NCBI RefSeq assembly: GCF_004358665.1
Contig: NZ_SMZR01000002.1
Coordinates: forward strand, 372,001 to 436,000
Length of the DNA: 64,000 nucleotides
Direction: 5' to 3'
Source of the DNA: Jeotgalibacillus sp. S-D1
GTDB taxonomy: Bacteria > Bacillota > Bacilli > Bacillales > Jeotgalibacillaceae
The notes below the pieces were generated by a model. That model had not been told where the DNA came from. It did no database searches and saw only the letters and a program-made list of their open reading frames with translations. Below are positions 8,692-16,167 of the stretch, piece by piece. A program made the translations under genes and the position numbers. The stretch's first letter is position 1, and every line of letters begins with the position of its first letter.

Positions 8692-10029
8692 TTAATTGCC
8701 CTCACTACGTTCTTTTTCAGCCTCTGCTTCAATGTTGTTCATCGCTTCTCCAGGAGTGACCAGACCACCAACTAACCCCTGCAGGTTTTGGAAATATGCC
8801 TCTTTAGTTTCTACACCAATGAAAACACTGGGGTTATAACTGGATCCTTGTTCTAATTCTTGTGAGGCATCGTTTAATACATCGCCAGCTGGCTCAACCT
8901 CTGTTGAAATGCTTGAGGCAAGAATAAAGTTATAATCAGGAGAACTATATGCCGTCTCTACGTAATCTTGTGAAAGGATAAAGTTGAGCCAAACAGTTGC
9001 CGTATCCCGATTGTCTGCCTTTGTAGGGATCACCCATGATTGCCCAATCCCGCCAGTAGGTTCTGCTGTTTGATTATCTATAAATGATGGCATCATGAAG
9101 AATCCAACACTATCCTGCAAGTCTTGTTCAGCAAGCTCTGTAATTAGATAGGTCCCGCCTGGATACATCGCTGACTGCTTATTTAGAAAATCAAACTTGG
9201 AATCAGCTTCTGTTAACGTGACAGCATTTTTTGAAATATAACCGCTGTCCACCCATTCTTTGAGCATCTCTGCAGTTTTCAAGACTTCCGGATCGTTCCA
9301 TTTTCCATCTCCATATAATACCTCTTCCATTTTTTCCGTCCCAGCTACTGACTCAAGCATGATGCCAAATAGCCAGCCAATGGCATAACCATTACGGGCA
9401 CCAATAGTAATGGGAGCAACATCATTCTCCTTTAACTTTTGAAGCGCTTTCATAAATTCCTTTTCTGAAGCAGGGACGTTTACTCCGTTCTCTTCAAAAA
9501 CATCTTTGTTATAAAAATAAGCAATTGCATCCATCATATGAGGCACTTCATACATATTTTCTTCACCTGCAATCAGTTGATAAGCAGATTCACGCAAAGC
9601 CTCTTTCCAGCTATTTTCTTCATATAGATCATTTAGCGGCTGAATCAGCTCTGCCTCTGATAATACGGAGATACGACTTGGACCTGAATTCATTAAGATA
9701 ACATCAGGTGTGTTAACGCCTGATTGAAGCAAAGATGTTAAACTTCCCGACTCTACACGGACATCTCCCGTTTCTAATTGCACTTCAATATCAGGATGAA
9801 GCTCTTTAAACTTTTCAATTACCAATGACCACTGCTCTTCTTCAACGCTGTTATAATAATTGGGGATTAATAGACTTAATGTATTGCTGCTGTCTCCATC
9901 TTCTGCCTTTGCCTCCTCTTCCCCGTTTCCCGCTCCAGGACTTGCTGATGGCGACTGACAGCCTGCCATAAAAATGGATAAAAGTAACACCAACGAAATA
10001 AAAGATAACAATTGTTTGTTCCCTGACAT
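8692..10029 (-). CDS. Extracellular sugar-binding lipoprotein of an ABC importer
   Basis: A 445-residue family-1 solute-binding protein. The signal peptide ends in the lipobox FMAGC, followed by a Ser/Pro/Glu-rich linker and the fold starting TLSLLIPNYYNSVEEEQW. ATG 10029 has GAGGAGG eight bases upstream; a TTG two codons earlier is too close to it. It is the first gene of the eight-gene minus-strand operon and faces the yesM-like sensor gene. The ligand is unknown; the downstream enzymes point to a sugar or cyclitol oxidised by a Gfo/Idh/MocA dehydrogenase. Confidence 0.92.
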   Translation of the reverse strand: MSGNKQLLSFISLVLLLSIFMAGCQSPSASPGAGNGEEEAKAEDGDSSNTLSLLIPNYYNSVEEEQWSLVIEKFKELHPDIEVQLETGDVRVESGSLTSLLQSGVNTPDVILMNSGPSRISVLSEAELIQPLNDLYEENSWKEALRESAYQLIAGEENMYEVPHMMDAIAYFYNKDVFEENGVNVPASEKEFMKALQKLKENDVAPITIGARNGYAIGWLFGIMLESVAGTEKMEEVLYGDGKWNDPEVLKTAEMLKEWVDSGYISKNAVTLTEADSKFDFLNKQSAMYPGGTYLITELAEQDLQDSVGFFMMPSFIDNQTAEPTGGIGQSWVIPTKADNRDTATVWLNFILSQDYVETAYSSPDYNFILASSISTEVEPAGDVLNDASQELEQGSSYNPSVFIGVETKEAYFQNLQGLVGGLVTPGEAMNNIEAEAEKERSEGN

Positions 10030-10152
10030 TCTCAAACCCTCCTCTTTCTATTTGTTCATCACATGTGACTTGCTTACTAATAATTCTAAATCTTTTGAAT
10101 CTCTTTACAAGATGGTCAATCTAGTAGAAAGGTGGGCAAAAAGTGGATAGTG

Positions 10153-10189
10153 TGCTATAGTAATCGAAAAAATATTGGAAGCGCTTACG
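10153..10189 (+). promoter_or_regulatory. Extended -10 promoter and cre-like site before the sensor kinase
   Basis: TGCTATAGT (10153-10161) fits an extended -10. TTGGAAGCGCTTAC (10175-10188) matches the catabolite response element core closely and lies just downstream of the expected start of transcription, 13 bases before the kinase ATG. CcpA bound there would act as a roadblock, so the sensing system, and through it the sugar operon, is probably shut off by preferred sugars. Confidence 0.55.
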
Positions 10190-10201
10190 AGGTGGGTTTT
10201 A

Positions 10202-11956
10202 ATGGGGTTTTTCCATTCATTATTTTTCAAATTATTACTTTGTTTGTTATTAATTTCTGTCATTCCTCTAAGTATAGTGGGTTGGATAACTTACCAAAAA
10301 GCTTCATCCAGCATGACAGATAATTTGAACACTCACGCTGATTATATAATCAGCCATAAGTTAACAGCATTAGAAAATATGTACGATGATTTGAATCGAA
10401 TGAGTGATGGAATTACTTCTAATAACCTGTTTTCCAGGTTTAGTGAAAACTCAAATCCTGATGTACACCAGCAGTTGTATTTAGAACTTGATCGCCTGTT
10501 GATCAGTATAGAGAAGATTTTTCCTGATTTTGAAGGAATCACAATGATTAATGAGAAAGGGTATCTCTATTACTACGATTATTCTTTTGACAGCAATAAA
10601 AGTGCATTTGACATTATTCAATCGGATTGGTTTCAAGCATTGGAAAACACTCATACACCTCAAATATCCATGTCACATACAAGGGATTACAGTCGAAATG
10701 ATAAGGATGAAGCAGTTTATTCGTTTGTGTTGAGTGCGTGGGATAATAAACTCAGGACATCAAGCTATATCATTATCGATTTTAAAAGTGATCTTATCTC
10801 TGAAATTCTTAACCAAAACACTGATGACGCTTATATCGCAGGCAGTTTAATTTATGGAAGAGAAGGATATGTGGTTCCTCATGCAGACTCTTCCATACTC
10901 CCATTTGACCTCGTAGAAAAAGAAAAATCAGGATCAACGATTGCAGCAAAGGATGAAGAACAATATCTAATTTTCAAAAAATCTATCCCTCACATGAATT
11001 GGTGGATAGTAGAATATTTTTCTATTAATAATTTATACAAACCCGTTTTTGATATGAAATTAATTACCTACTCGACTATTATTATTAGTGTCTTTGTATG
11101 TATTTTTGCCTCATTATTTGTGTCCCACCGAATCTCTAGTCCAATTCACCGAATGCGAAGGAAAATGTATGAGATAGAAAAAGGAAACTTCGAAGAAGAA
11201 TTCATTACAAATTCTAAAGATGAAATTGGAGAACTGGCCAATGGATTTAATCACATGCTCACCCAAATTAAACAGTTAATTCATTCTGTCACTCTTCAAG
11301 AAAAATTAAAAAAGCAAGCTGAAATTACTGCGCTGCAATTACAGATCAATCCCCACTTTATTTATAATACATTAGAATCGATTAATTCTTTAGCTAGGAA
11401 AAACAAGGAAATAGAGATCAGCCGTCTAATCGTTCTATTAGGCCGTTTATTACGATTAAGTATTAGTTCCTTTGAAGAAGAAGTTCAAATAAAGCAAGAA
11501 ATGACCTACACAAAATACTATTTAGAAATCCAAAGATTCAGGATGAGGAACCAGCTTGATTATGAACTAAACATAGATCCAGAGATTGAAAATCATATGA
11601 CTGTAAAGTGGATTCTGCAACCAATTGTCGAAAATGCTGTTGTGCACGGACTTGATCCACTAGGTTATGGAAAAATTACCATTACAGGATACCAAGAAGA
11701 AGAGACCATCATCTTCTCCGTCACTGATAATGGCATAGGAATAGATCCACTCTCTCTAGAAAAAATTCAGCAACAACTACAATATAAATCCGAGGAGCTT
11801 ACTAAATACAAAAGAAAAGTTGGGATCTTTAATGTTCAGACAAGACTCAAACTCCATTACGGTCCATCATATGGGGTGAGTATAGACAGCGATCTCGGAA
11901 AAGGGTCCTACATAAAAATAATAATTCCGAAAGTGGCAGGGGGAAAAAATGCATAA
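10202..11956 (+). CDS. Two-component sensor histidine kinase, YesM/LytS-like
   Basis: 584 residues. An N-terminal membrane segment and a second one near residues 290-310 flank an extracellular sensing domain, followed by HAMP (ending near GNFEEEFITNSKDEIGELA), a His_kinase domain with the phosphorylated histidine in LQINPHFIYNTLES, and an HATPase with NAVVHGL and DNGIGID. This architecture is typical of kinases that control sugar-polymer uptake in Bacillus. ATG 10202 follows GAGGTGGG; an upstream TTG at 10175 lies within the cre-like site. It overlaps the regulator gene by eight bases and is divergent from the ABC operon it probably controls. Confidence 0.93.
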   Translation: MGFFHSLFFKLLLCLLLISVIPLSIVGWITYQKASSSMTDNLNTHADYIISHKLTALENMYDDLNRMSDGITSNNLFSRFSENSNPDVHQQLYLELDRLLISIEKIFPDFEGITMINEKGYLYYYDYSFDSNKSAFDIIQSDWFQALENTHTPQISMSHTRDYSRNDKDEAVYSFVLSAWDNKLRTSSYIIIDFKSDLISEILNQNTDDAYIAGSLIYGREGYVVPHADSSILPFDLVEKEKSGSTIAAKDEEQYLIFKKSIPHMNWWIVEYFSINNLYKPVFDMKLITYSTIIISVFVCIFASLFVSHRISSPIHRMRRKMYEIEKGNFEEEFITNSKDEIGELANGFNHMLTQIKQLIHSVTLQEKLKKQAEITALQLQINPHFIYNTLESINSLARKNKEIEISRLIVLLGRLLRLSISSFEEEVQIKQEMTYTKYYLEIQRFRMRNQLDYELNIDPEIENHMTVKWILQPIVENAVVHGLDPLGYGKITITGYQEEETIIFSVTDNGIGIDPLSLEKIQQQLQYKSEELTKYKRKVGIFNVQTRLKLHYGPSYGVSIDSDLGKGSYIKIIIPKVAGGKNA

Positions 11957-12692
11957 ACTGCTTATTGTAGATGATGATTGGTTCATATCGGATAGCTTAC
12001 GATCAATGGATGAATGGCTGGAAATGAACGTAGATGTAGTAAGCACAGCAGAAAACGGTCAAGAAGCAATCTATTGGCTTGAGAATGAAGGCATTGACAT
12101 TGTATTAACAGATATTCGAATGCCACATATGGACGGACTTACTTTAACAAAATACATTTATGAAAACCATCCAAATACAAAGGTTATTATTATGAGTGGT
12201 TATGAGGATTTTTCGTATGCTCAAAAGGCATTACGCTATAACGCGAAAGAATACATTCTCAAGCCAATTGACACAGATGAACTATTCAATGCAATAAAGA
12301 AAATCCAGCAGGAAAATTCCAAAAAATCCGGTACTGAAATCGTTGAGAAGAATGATTCGTATAATACTCACCAAGAACGTCTGATCATTAGCAGCAAATC
12401 CTATATTAACCAAAATTACATGAAACCATTATCCTTAAAAGATCTAGCTGAACGTGTGCATTTAAGTGAGCATTACTTTGGTCAATTATTTAAAACAATT
12501 AATGGTGAATCATTCTCAGCCTATATCACGAAAGTCAGAATGGAAAAATCATGTGAACTATTAAAGAACCCTATTCTTAAAAATTACGAGGTTAGTGAGA
12601 TGGTTGGTTATATTGACTCTAAGCACTTTACTAAAATCTTCAAAAAAACATTCGGTTGTACCCCAAAAGAGTATCGCAATAAATTAATGTGA
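11949..12692 (+). CDS. AraC-type response regulator, YesN-like
   Basis: 247 residues. The receiver domain has the acidic pocket DDD (8-10), the phosphorylation site Asp55 in TDIRMPHMDG and the conserved lysine in LKPID. The C-terminal 100 residues are an AraC double helix-turn-helix ending in FKKTFGCTPKEYRNKL. Its ATG overlaps the kinase stop by eight bases, so translation is coupled. The probable target is the divergent sugar operon starting at 10029; this is by position and family habit. Confidence 0.94.
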   Translation: MHKLLIVDDDWFISDSLRSMDEWLEMNVDVVSTAENGQEAIYWLENEGIDIVLTDIRMPHMDGLTLTKYIYENHPNTKVIIMSGYEDFSYAQKALRYNAKEYILKPIDTDELFNAIKKIQQENSKKSGTEIVEKNDSYNTHQERLIISSKSYINQNYMKPLSLKDLAERVHLSEHYFGQLFKTINGESFSAYITKVRMEKSCELLKNPILKNYEVSEMVGYIDSKHFTKIFKKTFGCTPKEYRNKLM

Positions 12693-12773
12693 ATTTGAAA
12701 CGAGGATACCTTAGAGGTCAAGACCGTTATTCCAATTTTATTTTCCCTAGCAAACACCTCGAATACAATACAA

Positions 12774-12816
12774 AGCCACAAGGATCAGAATTTCCAGATC
12801 CTTGTGGCTTTTATTT
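12774..12816 (+). terminator. Terminator after the YesMN-like operon
   Basis: A perfect 13-bp stem, AGCCACAAGGATC (12774-12786) with GATCCTTGTGGCT (12797-12809), followed by TTTATTTTTA. Confidence 0.9.
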
Positions 12817-12977
12817 TTACTCGATTGAAACCATAAATTCTATAATTTTATCTGAAGTAATAACCTTTCCTTTATTTCATAAGTGATTTTATAAATCGAC
12901 TCTTATATTTCATCTTCTTTGATAGCATAGCAATTTATCACCAGTCAATCAATTTCATTTAATTTCACCCATAAAAA
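12817..12977. other. AT-rich spacer, nothing recognised
   Basis: An AT-rich stretch between the YesMN-like terminator and the terminator of the first orphan immunity gene. I see no gene with a ribosome site here. It forms the boundary between the sugar-uptake region and the toxin/immunity region. Confidence 0.5.
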
Positions 12978-13010
12978 AAACTCTACAGATTATTTTTAAC
13001 CTTTAGAGCA
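12974..13010 (-). terminator. Terminator of orphan immunity-like gene
   Basis: On the minus strand CTCTA and TAGAG (13004-13008 with 12981-12985) close a loop and are followed by eight T residues. The sequence is a degenerate member of the hairpin family seen at 2.1, 13.6, 14.9 and 15.5 kb (compare CTCTACAGATTAT with CTCTGCAGAAATGAT). Confidence 0.5.
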
Positions 13011-13069
13011 CTATAGTAATTTTTAATTTTTACCACTAACTTTATTAAAATCCTTTTCATATATAAAGA

Positions 13070-13420
13070 TTAATCCGAAATCATGTCATCATAGTCTTGA
13101 AGTTCTTCTCTAATTTCTTTTATCCGAATGATATTATTTGTAAATGTTTCATAAGTAATTTCTCTGTAGTTAAAATCTCCTTCACCGAATTTATCGCTGT
13201 CTAAAATTTTTACATCCAATCCCAATTTATTAACATTATCAATATATAATTTTAGTTGTTCCATTTCTTCTATATCATTTGCATCTATTTCTACAATTAA
13301 GTCATTATGATCAATTCTATTTTTTATTTCTGATAGACCTAACCCTGTGTATTTTTTTGTAAGAATAAGATAATCATTAGATTTTATTGCGCTTAATATT
13401 TTTATAGCAATTTTACTCAT
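13070..13420 (-). CDS. Hypothetical protein, possible orphan immunity protein, 116 aa
   Basis: An acidic, soluble 116-residue protein with a GAGAGGAG ribosome site. I do not recognise a family. A segment near residues 25-40 (GLGLSEIKNRI) vaguely recalls the ribosomal L7/L12 C-terminal helix turn, but too weakly to classify. It sits immediately downstream of a toxin-tail remnant and within a row of immunity genes, all on the same strand; that position suggests an immunity protein for a lost LXG toxin. This is inference from context. Confidence 0.5.
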   Translation of the reverse strand: MSKIAIKILSAIKSNDYLILTKKYTGLGLSEIKNRIDHNDLIVEIDANDIEEMEQLKLYIDNVNKLGLDVKILDSDKFGEGDFNYREITYETFTNNIIRIKEIREELQDYDDMISD

Positions 13421-13437
13421 TTGTATTCTCCTCTCAA

Positions 13438-13545
13438 TTAGAACTCTTCTGGATATTCTGGATTAACTGGTTTTCCTTTTCTGCGTCTTTTCCTTTGTAT
13501 TGAGTAAATTTTCGCGTGCTTCACGGGAACTTGAAAGCAACAGAG
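13438..13545 (-). pseudogene. Orphan C-terminal toxin tail remnant
   Basis: On the minus strand an open frame reads VKHAKIYSIQRKRRR, then GKPVNPEYPEEF and a stop at 13438, 17 bases before the 13420 immunity-like ATG. The preceding frame is interrupted by a stop (13546-13548) but continues plausibly to about 13620 (LLIKAITLYNYQGTLTQTD). A basic tail ending just before an immunity-like gene is what the 3' end of an LXG toxin looks like. There is no start codon or ribosome site, so I treat it as a fragment. Confidence 0.4.
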
Positions 13546-13625
13546 TTAATCTGTTTGCGTCAACGTACCTTGATAATTATAGAGCGTAATTGCTTTAATG
13601 AGTAAAGGTTGACTTTCAAAAAAAT

Positions 13626-13670
13626 AAAAGCACTGCAGAAATAATTAAACTCAGCAGTGCTTTTATTTTT
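13626..13670. terminator. Bidirectional terminator-like hairpin
   Basis: AAAAGCACTGC (13626-13636) pairs perfectly with GCAGTGCTTTT (13654-13664), followed by TATTTTTTT; A runs on the other side make it bidirectional. The loop shares CAGAAATAATTA with the related hairpins at 2.1, 14.9 and 15.5 kb. It ends the SUKH cassette on the minus strand. Confidence 0.8.
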
Positions 13671-13680
13671 TTATAAAATA

Positions 13681-14152
13681 TTATTCTTTTAACATTTCTA
13701 AAAACTCGTTAAATCCTTCTGCTACTTTACTAGTTACTGGATCAAATTCTTCTGATTCCTCATGAAACCAAACCACAATAGAAGGATCTTTTTTTTTCTC
13801 TAAAATCTAAACAAACATAGTCCCCAACAAATAACTCCGCATAGGGAATTAGCTCTGCTCCAATTAAATCCTCATTATCTGTCAAGCGTGTATCTATTTG
13901 TGAAAGAACAACTTCTATATCATACCAACCATTTTCATCATCATCTTGGGGGTTGTTTAATAAACATAAGAAACGCTCGATTAATATTTCATAATCTTCA
14001 TGTGGAAAATTGTTAGTAATAGGTATTGAGCCATTGTAACTTTCAATAAAATCGACAAAAGTAGTTGGTAGTGTTACTCTGCAATAATTTTCAAATGCAC
14101 TTATTCTCTTATCAGTCGGGTTTTGAAGAATGCTATTTCTCTTAATTTTCAT
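13681..14152 (-). pseudogene. SMI1/KNR4 (SUKH) immunity gene with a homopolymer frameshift
   Basis: From ATG 14152 (MKIKRNSIL) the protein follows the SUKH pattern, with LPTTFVDFIESYNGS and ending in GDYVCLDFRE. At a run of nine A residues on the coding strand (13789-13797) this frame derails and stops at 13760. In the neighbouring frame the family's usual C-terminus continues: DPSIVVWFHEESEEF, then AEGFNEFLEML and a stop at 13681. One base fewer in the run would restore a full-length protein. It is either a recent inactivation, a slippage-controlled gene or a sequencing error. The start is uncertain, since only a weak GGGAT precedes it; 14161 and 14170 are alternatives. Confidence 0.75.
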
Positions 14153-14224
14153 TAAATACATCCCAAACATTTATTTTTTGAAAACGGAGGGTTTATGAAC
14201 ATTAACTTATCGGCAATTTATTGA

Positions 14225-14722
14225 TTAATCAAATTGTTTCTTCTGTTCATCTAAATCACTTAAAAAATCTTGTACAAACTGTATATTCTTCTCACTTTGA
14301 GGTAATAAACCTAAATGTTTATATTCAAAAATCATTTGACGTTGAGTTGAAGATAGTTTGGAGTTTATTACATCTTCATAACTATAATTTATATTTATCT
14401 TTCCAGGGTACGGTAAAGTTAGTGTTAAATTTGTCCAAGCCTCTTGATCATGTTCTATGAATACTTGTCTTAATTTAAAAAACATTGTTTGCAATTCTAA
14501 TAACAAGTCATCATATATCTTTTCATCAACACTATATCTTTCCGGAATATCATGAGAATAGATAAAATCCCCATCTTCACAGTTATTGAAATAAAAATAT
14601 ATCTCTCTAGAACTATCCAATATTTCGGCATACAAGTATATTTGATACCATTCACCATCAGGTATCATACCTATAAGATGCTCTGCTATTATAGGGCACA
14701 TTTGATCTAATTGTTGCTCCAT
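14225..14722 (-). CDS. YezG/DUF600-family immunity protein
   Basis: 165 residues that resemble B. subtilis YezG, the antitoxin of LXG toxin YeeF. Family stretches are YQIYLYAEILDSSREIYFYF, IYSHDIPERYSV and EAWTNLTL, then ERQM-like TQRQMIFEYKHLGLLP. It has a strong GAGGAGA ribosome site. No intact toxin lies upstream; instead a remnant of an LXG gene starts about 25 bases before its ATG, so this looks like an orphaned immunity gene kept after toxin loss. It would act in the cytosol by binding a toxin domain. Confidence 0.85.
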   Translation of the reverse strand: MEQQLDQMCPIIAEHLIGMIPDGEWYQIYLYAEILDSSREIYFYFNNCEDGDFIYSHDIPERYSVDEKIYDDLLLELQTMFFKLRQVFIEHDQEAWTNLTLTLPYPGKININYSYEDVINSKLSSTQRQMIFEYKHLGLLPQSEKNIQFVQDFLSDLDEQKKQFD

Positions 14723-14748
14723 TCTCCTCTAACCTCCAATTTGAGAAA

Positions 14749-14850
14749 CCCAGCGTCGTATCCACCGCGTTCATTCCTTTATTCAATGAGTTTTACCTTC
14801 CCTGCTTTTTCCCCTCGGCAAAACCATCCCGCTATGGTTTTGGTGCCAAC
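14749..14850 (-). pseudogene. Remnant of an LXG toxin gene
   Basis: The minus strand encodes SLNKGMNAVDTTLG, matching the intact LXG toxin at 16157-17875, which has SLNKGMDAVDTTLG. The DNA match to 16857-16930 runs over about 80 bases with several changes, and the adjacent GGTTTTGGTGCCA (14836-14848) matches 17078-17090 of the same toxin. Two separate pieces of an LXG gene are thus joined by a deletion. Stops interrupt the frame. Confidence 0.7.
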
Positions 14851-14882
14851 TTTGCCCGAACAATCAGAATTACCTCAAAACG

Positions 14883-14921
14883 AAAAGCTCTGCAGAAATA
14901 ATATTTCAGCGGAGCTTTTTT
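14883..14921. terminator. Terminator-like hairpin of the immunity-cassette family
   Basis: AAAAGCTCTGC (14883-14893) pairs with GCGGAGCTTTT (14909-14919) with one mismatch, followed by more T residues. It shares CTGCAGAAATAAT with the hairpins at 2.1, 13.6 and 15.5 kb and lies downstream of the minus-strand gene ending at 14998. Confidence 0.75.
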
Positions 14922-14997
14922 AGATAAATTTATTCAAGATTTTTTCCAGAATATTAATTTATAATCAGTGTTCACAGCATTACCTAAAACGGAGAAC

Positions 14998-15465
14998 CTA
15001 AATTTCCTCTTGAACTTTTTCAAACCATTCATAGGAAATGTCATCTGCTGTTTTAATAGGATCATCTGAATATACCAAATCATATTTATAATTTGCTTTT
15101 AGCTTATTAGTGTCAACATTATAAATGAGCTTCATTTCTGACGGCATTTCACGATTATATTTTTTACATAAATGTATAATCTCCTCAATATTTTTATTTA
15201 TAATTTTAATAACACCGCGTTGTCTTTCAATAGATACATTATAGGAAATTTCCCTCTCATTATCTTCCTCATCAATAGCGTCATTTAATTTGTGTCTTTC
15301 AAGAACTTTTCCATTTATTTTATAAAAAAAATCACTTGAAATTAATCCTTCTTCATACGAACAATAAATGTAAACCATATTTGCTTTGTCATCTAAATAT
15401 TCTAAACAAATAGAAACCATGTCAGCCTGTAATTCAGTGAAATAATCTTCGAATTCTTTTACCAT
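14998..15465 (-). CDS. Hypothetical protein, probable orphan immunity protein, 155 aa
   Basis: A soluble, acidic, tyrosine-rich protein of the size usual for polymorphic-toxin immunity proteins. ATG 15465 (MVKEFEDYFTEL) has TTGGAGTG six bases upstream; an earlier start at 15519 has none. The pattern DDKANMVYIYCSYEEG followed later by YNVDTNKLKANYKYDLVY recalls YezG/DUF600-like antitoxins, but I would not assign it firmly. It lies between two confirmed immunity-type genes, on the same strand and with the same type of terminator, so an immunity role is likely. Confidence 0.6.
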   Translation of the reverse strand: MVKEFEDYFTELQADMVSICLEYLDDKANMVYIYCSYEEGLISSDFFYKINGKVLERHKLNDAIDEEDNEREISYNVSIERQRGVIKIINKNIEEIIHLCKKYNREMPSEMKLIYNVDTNKLKANYKYDLVYSDDPIKTADDISYEWFEKVQEEI

Positions 15466-15535
15466 AATTTCACTCCAAACGATGAGAATTGCGACAAATT
15501 TCCGGTTAATTACAGACACTTTCCATCCATTTATC

Positions 15536-15576
15536 CAAAATCAAAAGCACTACAGTAATCATTTCTGCAGTGCTTT
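15536..15576 (-). terminator. Terminator of the SUKH gene
   Basis: Read on the minus strand, AAAGCACTGCAG pairs with CTGTAGTGCTTT (15544-15576, one mismatch) and is followed by TTGATTTTGG. The loop AAATGATTA matches the hairpin at 2121-2152. Confidence 0.75.
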
Positions 15577-15726
15577 GAGACAATCTATAAACCTATTTAT
15601 AACTCTGAATTTAAAACTTTTTGAGACTATAATCTTTCAAGGTTTTCCATAGGGAATGGGAACGCTATATATTCCAATCTTCATTTAGAATAATTAATAT
15701 TGAACTATTATTTTCATAGCAAAAAA

Positions 15727-16167
15727 CTAATTTATTTTTTTAATAAATGACTTAAAATCGTCTGCTATCCAGTAAGTATTTTCATTATCATCGGATTCTT
15801 CAAAGTTGTATGCATCGTCCCAATAATAGATACCTGAAAATTCCCCCTCACAAATCATAACAATAAGACCTTGCATAATGTCATCTCCGATTATTACTGC
15901 ACCATCTAGTAAATCATCTTTTAATTTATCCATCCAAGTATCTACATTAGAAGCAGCACTCCCAGTGTTTAATCCAAATAAAACATCAATAGTTATTTCT
16001 TCAGAAATATCTTCAACAGGGATAACGTTTTGATCGTTTTTTTCTACAATCCCACCATTCTGTTTCTCTAAAAATTCACGATAATCTTCAGGAATATTCA
16101 CAGAATATTTTTTTTCAAAGTCTTTTATGTTAGTTATATTTCCATTTCTAAAATATCTAATTGTCAC
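15727..16167 (-). CDS. SUKH (SMI1/KNR4) immunity protein, cognate to the LXG toxin
   Basis: 146 residues with the SUKH layout: IKDFEKKYSVNIPEDYREFL, then NGGIVEKN in the N-terminal half, GAVIIGDDIMQGLIVMI in the core, and a C-terminal FKSFIKKI. The GTG start at 16167 has GAGAGGAG upstream and overlaps the toxin stop by 11 bases, so immunity is translationally coupled to the toxin. SUKH proteins neutralise many polymorphic nucleases by direct binding in the cytosol. Confidence 0.87.
   Translation of the reverse strand: MTIRYFRNGNITNIKDFEKKYSVNIPEDYREFLEKQNGGIVEKNDQNVIPVEDISEEITIDVLFGLNTGSAASNVDTWMDKLKDDLLDGAVIIGDDIMQGLIVMICEGEFSGIYYWDDAYNFEESDDNENTYWIADDFKSFIKKIN

Noticed and set aside
10132-10323. 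63-codon plus-strand frame overlapping the sensor kinase start
   Set aside because: A shadow of the kinase gene in another frame, beginning before the likely start of transcription.
12689-12886. 65-codon frame after the response regulator gene
   Set aside because: It overlaps the terminator at 12774-12816 and has no ribosome site.
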